Shown here in pieces: positions 32,149 through 39,202 of a DNA stretch of 39,202 nucleotides. The DNA lies in assembly GCA_025456205.1 (NCBI GenBank), contig JALOLA010000041.1, positions 1 through 39,202 on the forward strand, given 5' to 3'. Position numbers and translations under genes: made by a program. The notes below the pieces were generated by a model, which saw only the letters and a list, made by a program, of their open reading frames with translations, did no database searches and had not been told where the DNA came from. Position 1 is the first letter of the stretch. Each line of letters opens with the position of its first letter. Origin of the DNA: Acidobacteriota bacterium. GTDB taxonomy: Bacteria > Acidobacteriota > Aminicenantia > UBA2199.

Positions 32149-33468
32149 TCATTCGTCGCGGGAACTGGCGTCGGTGCTGCCGTCCTCATAGTGCACCTCG
32201 ATGCCGGTCACCTGTCCATCCCTGCGGACGATCTTCAGGCGGAAATATTCCGCTTCCGCGAAGCGGAACATATCCGCGCGCATGGGGAGCATCTTCATCC
32301 TGGGACCGTCTCCCCTCTGGTAGTACAGGGCGCCGTTCTCGAAAGTGATCTTCCTTAGACCGTAACCGCCGGCATAGGCCTTCAGGACCTCGTCCGCCAC
32401 CGTGACCGGGTTCAGCCTGGCCTGGAACCCCTCCAGCGCCCAGCGGTATGCGGCCTGGATGCGCGGGTCCTTCTCAATGGCCGCCTTCTTCTCCAGGGCC
32501 AGCTCGTGCGCCTTGTCCAGTGCCTGGTCGGCGGGGACCTTGACGTCGGGTTCGACGCCGGTCCCTTCCCAGTTGGTCTGGCTGATGGGATTGACGGCCC
32601 TGGCATAGGGGACGGCGATGGCGAAATGGTCGTTGAGGATCTCCATGCGCACCGGGTGGGCGCCGCCGCCGGTGGTCTCGCCGACGATGGTGGCGCGCTT
32701 CATGTTCTTCAGGTTGTAGGTGAACTCCTCGGCGCCGGAGAACGTGAAGCCGCTCGTCAGGATGTACAGGTCGGTCTCGGCCAGCTTCGTCCCGGGCACG
32801 TAGGGCAGGGTCCAGTACTGTTCGGTCTTTTCGCCGAGACGGTAGTAGAAGGAGTTCAGGTGCCGGGGCTCGCCGCTGAAAAAATAGCTGGAAAGCAGCT
32901 GGATCATCTCCGGGTTGCCGCCGCCGTTGCGGCGCAGGTCGACGATCAGGGCGTCGCAGTTGGCCAGGAAGGCCATGGCGCCGACCGCCACCGGGAACGA
33001 TTCCGGGGCGGCGTCGAAATGATTGAACCTCAAGTAGCCGACGTTGCCTTCCAGGAGCCTGACCTCCTGGAAGCCGTAGTTCTCCATGCGGCTCGCTTTT
33101 TTCTGGAACTCTTCGGCCGCCTTCTTCTTGGCCGGGTCGGGAGTCCTGATCTCGAGGATGCGTTCGGGCGCGAAACGGACCCCCAGGTGCCGGTCACGGC
33201 TGATCGAGCGCAGGTCCTCGGTCAGTTTCGCTGCGAAAGCCTGGGGGTCGTCGATCACGGCGTATTTTCCGGCCTTCAGGTTCTTCCGGATCAGGCCGGC
33301 CATTTTTTTGGCCGTAGCGGGGAAAACATACTGCTTCTGCAATACGGTCACCGCCGCTTCCACCACGGCTTTCTTTTCCTCAGCCCCCAGCTTTTGCGAT
33401 TGGACCTGGGCTGGTTGGGTGAAGCGGAATACCAATAGCAATAGAATTAAAAAATTGAATTTTTTCAT
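32149..33468 (-). CDS. Exported S41-family (tail-specific/IRBP-like) peptidase
   Basis: 439 residues with a signal peptide (MKKFNFLILLLLVFRFTQPAQ). An N-terminal helical IRBP-like domain (about 28-95) is followed by the TSPc catalytic core: GNVGYLRFNHFD, DALIVDLRRNGGGNPEM, ILTSGFTFSGAEEFTYNLKN (nucleophile Ser in TFSGAE, near residue 242), RATIVGETTGGGAHPV and NWEGTGVEPDVKVPADQALD. There is no PDZ domain. A C-terminal beta segment of about 60 residues ends the protein. Such proteins are common in environmental Bacteroidota and Acidobacteriota-type genomes and are exported. Physiological substrate unknown; single gene. Confidence 0.9.
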   Translation of the reverse strand: MKKFNFLILLLLVFRFTQPAQVQSQKLGAEEKKAVVEAAVTVLQKQYVFPATAKKMAGLIRKNLKAGKYAVIDDPQAFAAKLTEDLRSISRDRHLGVRFAPERILEIRTPDPAKKKAAEEFQKKASRMENYGFQEVRLLEGNVGYLRFNHFDAAPESFPVAVGAMAFLANCDALIVDLRRNGGGNPEMIQLLSSYFFSGEPRHLNSFYYRLGEKTEQYWTLPYVPGTKLAETDLYILTSGFTFSGAEEFTYNLKNMKRATIVGETTGGGAHPVRMEILNDHFAIAVPYARAVNPISQTNWEGTGVEPDVKVPADQALDKAHELALEKKAAIEKDPRIQAAYRWALEGFQARLNPVTVADEVLKAYAGGYGLRKITFENGALYYQRGDGPRMKMLPMRADMFRFAEAEYFRLKIVRRDGQVTGIEVHYEDGSTDASSRDE

Positions 33469-33553
33469 TGTGTTCCTCCTGATGGCTGCAATTCTTAAGA
33501 CGTTTTTTTACGGATAAGGTTTCCTCAATCCCGGGGTTCATCCAATTTTTCGA

Positions 33554-34303
33554 TCAGAAAACCCGGCCGCTGCGCAGGGCAATGGCCCAGTCGGGGCGGC
33601 CGTTGCTTTCCGCAACCGTCGCGGCGCTCTCCCAGTCGTAGGCCACAGCGACATGCTCGACCGCGAATCCCGCCTGGGCGCGGGTCACGATGCTGTAGCG
33701 GGCATGGTGCGATCCGGCTTCCATGGCATGGGGAAATGGCAGGTCGTCGCGGTAGGCCGGCAACCCGACGCTGCCCGGGTTGACCAGCAGGCGGCCGTCG
33801 GGCAGGCTCAGCAGCGCCGGCAGGTGGTCGTGGCCGAAAAGCACGGCAGGTTGGGCGGTCCGGGCCAGCTTCAGGGCAATGGCTGCCGGCGACAGCAGCC
33901 GGCACGACGTCGCGATGACTTCGCGCGCCAGATACTCATGGTCGCTTTCCGGGGTGCCGTGGCACAGAAGGAAAATTTCCTGAAAAACGGTGGTCAAGGG
34001 GAGCGCCCGCAGCCAGCGAAGGTGTTCGGGCCGCAGCCGGGCCTGGACAAAAGGCAGCGAAGGCGAATCAGGGTGCCGGCCCGGGTCATCGAGCAGGATG
34101 CGGTCCTCGTTGCCGCGCACGGTCGGCATGTCCAGTTCCAGCAGCATCCCCGCCGTGCCGGTTGGGTCCAACGGCCCGTAGAGGCAATCGCCGAGGTTGA
34201 CCATATCGGTGATGCCGCGGCGGCGGATATCCTCCAGGACGGCTTCCAGGGCCCAGCGGTTGCCGTGGATGTCCGCCAGGACGGCGACGGAAAGATCGCT
34301 CAT
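33554..34303 (-). CDS. Calcineurin-like metallophosphoesterase (YfcE/MJ0936-like)
   Basis: 249 residues. The metal-binding motifs occur in order: LADIHGNRWAL (Asp11, His13), MVNLGDCLYGP, TVRGNEDRIL (the GNH/D motif with Glu-Asp where His is common), FLLCHGTP, and LFGHDHLPAL with LLVNPGSVGLP. This is the YfcE-type phosphodiesterase family. The GNED variant replaces the catalytic GNHE/GNHD histidine, so activity could differ. It lies 12 bases downstream of a GNAT gene and is likely co-transcribed with it. Confidence 0.9.
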   Translation of the reverse strand: MSDLSVAVLADIHGNRWALEAVLEDIRRRGITDMVNLGDCLYGPLDPTGTAGMLLELDMPTVRGNEDRILLDDPGRHPDSPSLPFVQARLRPEHLRWLRALPLTTVFQEIFLLCHGTPESDHEYLAREVIATSCRLLSPAAIALKLARTAQPAVLFGHDHLPALLSLPDGRLLVNPGSVGLPAYRDDLPFPHAMEAGSHHARYSIVTRAQAGFAVEHVAVAYDWESAATVAESNGRPDWAIALRSGRVF

Positions 34304-34315
34304 AATCCGCCCGTT

Positions 34316-35092
34316 TCAGCCCTTGGCGCCGGAGCCGATGGCGTACAGGGCTGGGTGATCGCCGAGGCGCGCAGACGGGCCGCGGACCATGCGCCAGGAG
34401 TGGATGCCCTCCTGCAGGCCGGGCCAGGAGCGGAGCAGGCGCACCGCCTCGGCCGCCAGGGCCGCCCAGGGGCCGACCGCCAGCAGCCCGTCTCCCGGGC
34501 GGGCCATGATCCAGCCCCTGATCTGTCCTTCCCGCTCGGCGACCAGGCACTTCCTGGGAAAGCTCTCCAGGCGGCGGCGCAGGAAAAAAGAGCGGTCGTC
34601 GCCGAAGAACTCCCCGTCCAGGCCGCAGACGCGGTCGAGTTCCTCGGGCCGCAGGGCGCGAATGTGGTCGTACTTTTTCCCCTTGAACTTGCCGCGGAAG
34701 CGCAGCGAGCGGCAGACCTTGCGGAAGCCCATCTTCTCGTAGAAGGAGACGGCATTCAGGTCGCCGTCAAGGAGGATGTTCTCCAGTCCGGCAGCGAGCA
34801 GGTGATCCAGGGCCTTCTGGAAGAGCAGCTGGCCGATGCCCAGAACGCGGAGGTGCTTGCTCACGATCAATTCGCCGATGAAGCCGTGCCGGGAGTAGCG
34901 GGTGGCCACGCAGACCCCGGCTTTCTCTTCACCCGCCTCGGCGATGAAGCAGCCCGAGGCGTCGTGAGCCAGGAAGGCGGCGAAGGAGTCCATGCTCTCG
35001 CTGGCCCAGCCGGCGGCGCGGGTGAGGGCGGTGGCGAAATCGAGGTCCGCCGTTGTCATGCCGCGGATGGATACGGTCGCGGTCGCGCCCAT
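34316..35092 (-). CDS. GNAT-family N-acetyltransferase with C-terminal extension
   Basis: 258 residues. The N-terminal GNAT domain (about 1-135) has the acetyl-CoA loop in SKHLRVLGIGQLLFQKAL (R-x-x-G-x-G form) and the LDGDLNAVSFYEKMGFRKV block. The second half (about 140-258: CLVAEREGQIRGWIMARPGD, GPWAALAAEAVRLL) looks like the second GNAT-like domain of YitH/Eis-style tandem acetyltransferases. Substrate unknown. It lies nine bases after the LUD-protein stop on the same strand. Confidence 0.85.
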   Translation of the reverse strand: MGATATVSIRGMTTADLDFATALTRAAGWASESMDSFAAFLAHDASGCFIAEAGEEKAGVCVATRYSRHGFIGELIVSKHLRVLGIGQLLFQKALDHLLAAGLENILLDGDLNAVSFYEKMGFRKVCRSLRFRGKFKGKKYDHIRALRPEELDRVCGLDGEFFGDDRSFFLRRRLESFPRKCLVAEREGQIRGWIMARPGDGLLAVGPWAALAAEAVRLLRSWPGLQEGIHSWRMVRGPSARLGDHPALYAIGSGAKG

Positions 35093-35101
35093 GATGTCTC
35101 C

Positions 35102-35758
35102 TCAGTACCCCAGCGATTCGCCGACCAGGACCACGCGAATGCGGCCGGGGACCATGCCGCTTTCCGTGACCACGAGCTGGCAGCAGATGCGCTGCGGCGG
35201 GTGACAGTGCGGGTCCTGGCAGAAGCCGGTATGCGAGCATGGCGTGTCGGCGCCGACGCGCAGGCTGTTGGCCGCGGCGGCCGTGTTGCGCGCGCGGGCG
35301 ATGGCCGATTCCAGGTCGGCGGCGACCTTGTTCATGCCGGCGATGACGACGACCCGCTTGGGCCCGAAGACCAGCGCCGCCACGCGGTTGCCGGTGCCGT
35401 CGATGTTCACCAGCCGGCCGTCGGCGCTGACGGCGTTGCTGCTCATGAGAAAGATATCGGCCAGCAGCCCCTGCCGGCGCATCTCGTCGACTTCCGCCCT
35501 GCTGAGCCCCGGCTGGTAGCGGTCGAGCAGGCGGATGTCCATCTTGCGCAGGGCGTCGAGCAGGCCTGACTCCAGGATCGTCTCTGAACCGCCCAGGCCG
35601 ACCAGGGAACCGGCGGGGATGGCGGCGCAGATATCCTTCACCGCCTCGGCGCAGGCAGCGAAATAGTCGCAATCGATCCCCCGTTTCCGGAAGTTTTTGC
35701 TGAGGGTCAGGGCCTGCCGTTGCCAGCAGTCCTTTTTGTGGTCAAGCTTGGCGTTCAT
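35102..35758 (-). CDS. LUD-domain protein (LutC/YkgG-like, DUF162)
   Basis: 218 residues from the ATG at 35758 (MNAKLDHKKDCWQRQ), preceded by GAGGA; the frame is open to 35812 but that part is unlikely to be coding. SLVGLGGSETILESGLLDAL, FLMSSNAVSADGRLVNIDG, GNRVAALVFGPKRVVVIAGM and NKV are LUD-family blocks. The C-terminus has a cysteine cluster (PCSHTGFCQDPHCHPPQRIC) seen in stand-alone LUD proteins and possibly metal-binding. LUD proteins are linked to lactate oxidation in LutABC, but lutA and lutB are absent, so the role here is open. Confidence 0.88.
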   Translation of the reverse strand: MNAKLDHKKDCWQRQALTLSKNFRKRGIDCDYFAACAEAVKDICAAIPAGSLVGLGGSETILESGLLDALRKMDIRLLDRYQPGLSRAEVDEMRRQGLLADIFLMSSNAVSADGRLVNIDGTGNRVAALVFGPKRVVVIAGMNKVAADLESAIARARNTAAAANSLRVGADTPCSHTGFCQDPHCHPPQRICCQLVVTESGMVPGRIRVVLVGESLGY

Positions 35759-35857
35759 CTCGTCCTCGCTTCCAGGTCGGTTTTTGCCATGGAAATTGTA
35801 CCGTAAAATCAACTTGTTTTAAACAGGGACAGGCGACCTGGAACTGCGAGCGCGTTC

Positions 35858-37345
35858 TCAATGCTCATCGCCGCCGATATCATAGGGTGAGGTCCTGACG
35901 GCGCGGTCAATGTCATAGCGTACGATCGTGTTGTCCAGTCCCTTGTCGATGGCCGGGCTGGAGGCCAGAAGCTTTTTCTGCGCGTCCAGGAGCGGATCGG
36001 CATGCAGGGAGCCATCGTCGCCGCTGATATGAGCCTGCCATTGCAGGAGGCCGAGCCCCTCGGCATGGGAAGCAGGCCGCTGATCGAAGAAAAGGCAGGG
36101 GCCGCCGCCGATCCTGTAATAGATATTGTTGCTCATCGACGGCATGCCGCTCAGGGCCGAGAGCCCGCCCAGCGCATCGGCATGGCGGATGCGCACGACA
36201 TGGCCCTCGCCTCCGGCGGCCTGGACGAAGATGTTGTTGCGGATGTCGGGCTCCGCCGTGGGCGGCCTTTTGGCCCCGGGCTCCCAATCCTGGAAGCTGA
36301 TCCCGAAATGCAGGGCGTTCTGTCCCCTGGCGGCGGCATTAAAAACCGTGTTGTTGTAGATCCTCGGCTGCAGGGAGGCGTAGATGCCGATGCCGGCGTA
36401 CCCCGTGTCGAAAATGATGTTGTTGCGCAGGACGCCGTTGATGCTTTCGTAATAGCCCGGGTTGGCCTTGACGTCGAAGAACTCCGGGCTGGTGTCGAAG
36501 CCGACCATGATGCCGCCGCCGCCGCAGGAGTGAATGAGGTTCCGCTGCACCACGCAATCGCTGGCCCCGCCCTTGAAATAGAGGCCGTTGGTGGCGATGT
36601 CGTGGATGCGGCAGTCCTCGACCTGCATGCGGTCGCCGTTGACGTTGTCGATGCCCTCGGCGTTGCCGTTGTCGCGGCGGCCGCTGCGGTAGATCTCGCA
36701 GCGGCGGATGACGATATCGTCGCAGCCGGGGGTGATCTTGACGCAGTCGCGGCCGGTGTCGTGGATGCGGCAATCCTCCAGCAGCATGCGCGAGGCGCCG
36801 GAGCGGTCGGCGGGATCGCCCCAGTCCCATTTGGTCTGGAACATTACGCCGTAATAATAACCGCCGACGATTTCCAGGCGCTGCAGCTTGCCGCCGGAGG
36901 CGTCCACGTCGAACAGGACCGTGACATCGAGATCGGGATTCTGGATGGGGCACTGGATGACGGCCCACTCGCCGGCATGAGAACGGATGGTGATGTTGGG
37001 AAGACGCACCCTTACGGCCTCCCTGTACGTGCCGCCGCGCAGGACGACCGTTTTTCCCGCTTCGGCCCTTTCCAGGGCGAAGCCGATCGTCCGGAAAGGA
37101 GAGCCCGGGGAGCCGTCGCCGCCGGGATCATTGCCCGTCGTCGACACGTACAGGACGTTCGTATCGTCGTAAACGGGATCGGGCGGCAGCGTCTCTTCGT
37201 ACACCTGGGGGTCGTCGGGGATATCGTCGTTGTCAGGCATCTCGCCGGCGCAGCCCGACAGGGCCAGGAAAAGCGTCAGCAGAAAGGCCAGCCTGCCGCT
37301 GCGGCCGAAGGCCCTTCCAAGGTCCGATTTTGTGCTGGATCCCAT
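35858..37345 (-). CDS. Right-handed parallel beta-helix lipoprotein
   Basis: 495 residues from the ATG at 37345 (a GTG at 37390 in frame is an alternative; neither has a good Shine-Dalgarno). The signal ends in the lipobox LALSGC, so it is probably a lipoprotein. An acidic Asp/Pro-rich linker follows, then a DUF1565-like start (VLYVSTTGNDPGGDGSPGSP and FRTIGFALERAEAGKTVVLR) and PbH1-type beta-helix coils (RRCEIYRSGRRDNGNAEGID, NNIIFDTGYAGIGIY and similar). Pectate lyase or polysaccharide-binding activity is possible, but no catalytic set is identified. Cell surface or periplasm. Confidence 0.85.
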   Translation of the reverse strand: MGSSTKSDLGRAFGRSGRLAFLLTLFLALSGCAGEMPDNDDIPDDPQVYEETLPPDPVYDDTNVLYVSTTGNDPGGDGSPGSPFRTIGFALERAEAGKTVVLRGGTYREAVRVRLPNITIRSHAGEWAVIQCPIQNPDLDVTVLFDVDASGGKLQRLEIVGGYYYGVMFQTKWDWGDPADRSGASRMLLEDCRIHDTGRDCVKITPGCDDIVIRRCEIYRSGRRDNGNAEGIDNVNGDRMQVEDCRIHDIATNGLYFKGGASDCVVQRNLIHSCGGGGIMVGFDTSPEFFDVKANPGYYESINGVLRNNIIFDTGYAGIGIYASLQPRIYNNTVFNAAARGQNALHFGISFQDWEPGAKRPPTAEPDIRNNIFVQAAGGEGHVVRIRHADALGGLSALSGMPSMSNNIYYRIGGGPCLFFDQRPASHAEGLGLLQWQAHISGDDGSLHADPLLDAQKKLLASSPAIDKGLDNTIVRYDIDRAVRTSPYDIGGDEH

Positions 37346-37406
37346 ACTGTTAAGTAAAATAGGATTCCAGCGGGAATATCTCAGTTCCACAAGAACGCCG
37401 GTGTAT

Positions 37407-38363
37407 TCATTTGGGCGCCACCAGGCTTTCTTTCCCGGGGGCGAGCGCTTTTTCCCTCAGCGCCTGGAGGAAGCCGGCGTCGATGCGAAAGATGTCGCCG
37501 CTCTCCCCGCCGCCCTCGGTCTTCTGATGGCGGAAGAAGTAGAGCTCCCGGCCGCTTGGCGACAGCAGCGGGAAATCCTCGCCCGCCGGCGTGTTGACCG
37601 CGTCGCCCAGGTTGATTGAAGGCGACCAGTTACCCTTGTCGTCGCGGAAGCTGATGTAGATGTCCCAGCCGCCGCGATGGCCGGGGCCAGCCATCCAGGC
37701 GGTCAGGAGGTATTCCTCCTCGGGGGAGACGAAGGCATGGCCGCCGATCAGCCCCTGCGGCGAGCGCGGATCGAAAAGCTGCTGCGGCTGGCCGGTTTTT
37801 CCCGCGACGAACGGGCAGGTCCACAATCCCCCGGAGGAATAGTACAGGTTGCCGCTCCGGCTTTGGCTGGCCCGCCACTGGTCGCCCGGCCCGTTGATCG
37901 GGGCGGGCAGCGGCCGGGGAGATGACCAGCCGTCGCCCTGGCGCTCGACCATCCAGAGGTTGAAGCCGTCGGCGCCGGGCGGGTCCGCCAGCGGCCGGTT
38001 GGAACTGAAGAACAGGCGCCGACCGTCGGGGCTGAACGTCGGCTCGAGATCGGAGTGAACTCCGGAAAAGGGGGCGGTGACGGAGGGTTGCCAGGCCCCG
38101 TCGCTGCATTCCGCCCTGTGGATCTCCCACTGGCCGGGTCCCTTGCGGACAGCGAAGAACGCCTCGTTCCCATCCGGGTTGAGCGCCAGGCAGAACTCGA
38201 TGCGCCCGGGCAGGCTGATGACGCCAGGGGAAAAAATCTCGGTCTTGGTCTCTGACGATTTCCGGCCCGGGTCGGGGCCGCTGAGTTCAGGAAACTCCCT
38301 TTCCCAGGCCGCAATTGCAAAAACTACCCCCAGCAGGCAGCTTACCAAAAACAGCTTTTTCAT
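37407..38363 (-). CDS. Exported WD40-like/PD40 beta-propeller protein
   Basis: 318 residues from the ATG at 38363 (MKKLFLVSCLLGVVFAIAAW, a signal peptide), eight bases after AAGGAG; the frame is open upstream but not supported. At least four PD40-type units are visible: FCLALNPDGNEAFFAV, EPTFSPDGRRLFFSSNRP, AFVSPEEEYLLTAW and FPLLSPSGRELYFFRHQ. Between them are W-S-xP-x-x-L segments, as in TolB-like propellers. Probably periplasmic and ligand- or protein-binding. The beta-helix lipoprotein gene follows downstream on the same strand with about 60 bases between them. Confidence 0.82.
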   Translation of the reverse strand: MKKLFLVSCLLGVVFAIAAWEREFPELSGPDPGRKSSETKTEIFSPGVISLPGRIEFCLALNPDGNEAFFAVRKGPGQWEIHRAECSDGAWQPSVTAPFSGVHSDLEPTFSPDGRRLFFSSNRPLADPPGADGFNLWMVERQGDGWSSPRPLPAPINGPGDQWRASQSRSGNLYYSSGGLWTCPFVAGKTGQPQQLFDPRSPQGLIGGHAFVSPEEEYLLTAWMAGPGHRGGWDIYISFRDDKGNWSPSINLGDAVNTPAGEDFPLLSPSGRELYFFRHQKTEGGGESGDIFRIDAGFLQALREKALAPGKESLVAPK

Positions 38364-38442
38364 TTCGCTTTCTCCTTTTCCCTTCTGTTCGCCCCCCTCC
38401 ACTTGAAACGATCCTGGGTACAACCGTTCTCACAGAGTGCCG

Positions 38443-39202
38443 CTACTTTTCCTGCAGCTCTTCCAGCATTTTCTTGGCATTGTCGTTCTCGGGATTCAAG
38501 GCCAGGGATTTCTTGCAATTTTCTATGGCAAGTTCCTTGTCGCCGTTTTTCATGCAGGCTTCGCCCAGGCTGTCGTAGGCATTGGCCGATTGCGGAAACA
38601 TCTCGACGTTGAATTGGAAAACTTTCAAGGCCTCAGGAACTTTCCCGGCATTCATCAGGCCATAGCCGAGAAAATTGAACGATCCCTCGTCAAAATAGAA
38701 CCCGCTGCCGCTCTCGCGCAGCTTTCTGAGCCTGGCAATCGTTTCATCCAGCGCGTCCGGGCCGGCATTTTTAAGGAGCTCGGAGGCCAGCTTCTTGTGC
38801 TGCAAAAAGAAGACCCGGACATGGGACTGATGCTGCGGCCGAACCCATTGATCGCCGCGCTCCTGATACACCTTCATGTTCTTGACAAAGGCAAATTCCC
38901 GGTCCAGGGAGAACTTCTCCTGGATCCCGGCGAGGTCCTTGCCGGCGGCTTCCGCGGTTTTGACGCTGTTCCAGAGCCTGCGGATATAATCGAGGTGTTC
39001 ATGGGCGCGTTCCCGGGTCCAGAGCCCGGTCATGTCGCACAAGACTCTTTCCACGGCGTTTTCGCCCTCCAGGATCTCCTCCAGCACCGCGATCCAGCGC
39101 GGCACGTCCAGTTCCGCATATTCGCCGTAGGGATAGGGAGCGAGATGGTGCTCATGCAGGATGAATCCGGGAAAAATCGCCAGCTTCTCCTCGGGAACGA
39201 CC
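38443..39202 (-). CDS. TPR protein with possible metallo-beta-lactamase-fold part (5' partial)
   Basis: The frame is open to the window edge, so the N-terminus is missing; the GTG at 39105 is internal. The visible N-terminal part (PEEKLAIFPGFILHEHHLAP and PRWIAVLEEI, then ERVLCDMTGLWTRERAHEHL) has the spacing of the second half of an MBL-fold hydrolase, but the usual GHG is not there. I hold that call loosely. The C-terminal about 100 residues are TPR repeats (FNFLGYGLMNAGKVPEALKV, NAYDSLGEACMKNGDKELAI). MBL-TPR combinations are common in exported proteins of environmental bacteria. Confidence 0.6.
   Translation of the reverse strand, partial: VVPEEKLAIFPGFILHEHHLAPYPYGEYAELDVPRWIAVLEEILEGENAVERVLCDMTGLWTRERAHEHLDYIRRLWNSVKTAEAAGKDLAGIQEKFSLDREFAFVKNMKVYQERGDQWVRPQHQSHVRVFFLQHKKLASELLKNAGPDALDETIARLRKLRESGSGFYFDEGSFNFLGYGLMNAGKVPEALKVFQFNVEMFPQSANAYDSLGEACMKNGDKELAIENCKKSLALNPENDNAKKMLEELQEK

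Overview
This is a GC-rich window from a Gram-negative (diderm) bacterium. It carries lipid A genes, OmpH/Skp, a TonB-dependent receptor and predicted outer-membrane proteins. The gene mix (lpx cluster with LpxI, sucrose synthase plus sucrose-phosphate synthase, a propeller-GGDEF sensor, a FecR-domain protein) and the 7-base intergenic repeats remind me of Aminicenantes/Acidobacteriota-type genomes. That placement is inference. I see no phage, transposase, CRISPR array, tRNA or rRNA. Both ends cut through genes.

Layout: 1-4529 (+) is a tightly overlapping envelope operon: ompH (partial), fabZ, lpxA, lpxI, a Gfo/Idh/MocA oxidoreductase and a class C beta-lactamase-fold hydrolase. 4592-6833 (-) holds a nuclease-fold protein with substituted active-site residues and a translationally coupled phosphoribosyltransferase-DprA pair. 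7140-9914 (+) holds a small membrane protein, an MFS exporter and a frameshifted MtfA-like M90 peptidase. 9997-12944 (+) has three exported proteins of unknown role, one with NHL repeats. 13030-15921 (-) is a 14-repeat propeller/Y_Y_Y/GGDEF sensor, divergent from a FecR/DUF6600-type protein (16116-17747). A Na+/solute symporter and PpnP follow on the minus strand. 19887-21589 (+) is an ECF sigma factor, a membrane protein (candidate anti-sigma) and a secreted protein.

The most interesting block is 21664-25366 (-). A strong promoter drives an RNA leader that looks like a Moco (molybdenum/tungsten cofactor) riboswitch. Its Shine-Dalgarno serves a 26-residue leader ORF whose stop codon overlaps the start of a TonB-dependent receptor. 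The receptor is followed by a periplasmic protein with two sulfite-oxidase-fold domains, and a molbindin (Mop) gene lies just upstream. I read this as a Moco-regulated outer-membrane uptake system for molybdenum, tungsten or the cofactor itself.

25394-39202 (-) carries an AEC permease; a sucrose operon (PfkB kinase, SPS with phosphatase domain, sucrose synthase broken by a frameshift); an S41 peptidase; a metallophosphoesterase, GNAT and LUD trio; a beta-helix lipoprotein; a PD40-like protein; and a partial TPR protein.

A second theme is intergenic: several sequence families of exact 7-base periodicity (GARGTTC, GTRATGM, NNNACGG, AAGGCAA types) and one 6-base family lie between genes. They resemble in form the heptanucleotide STRR repeats of cyanobacteria.
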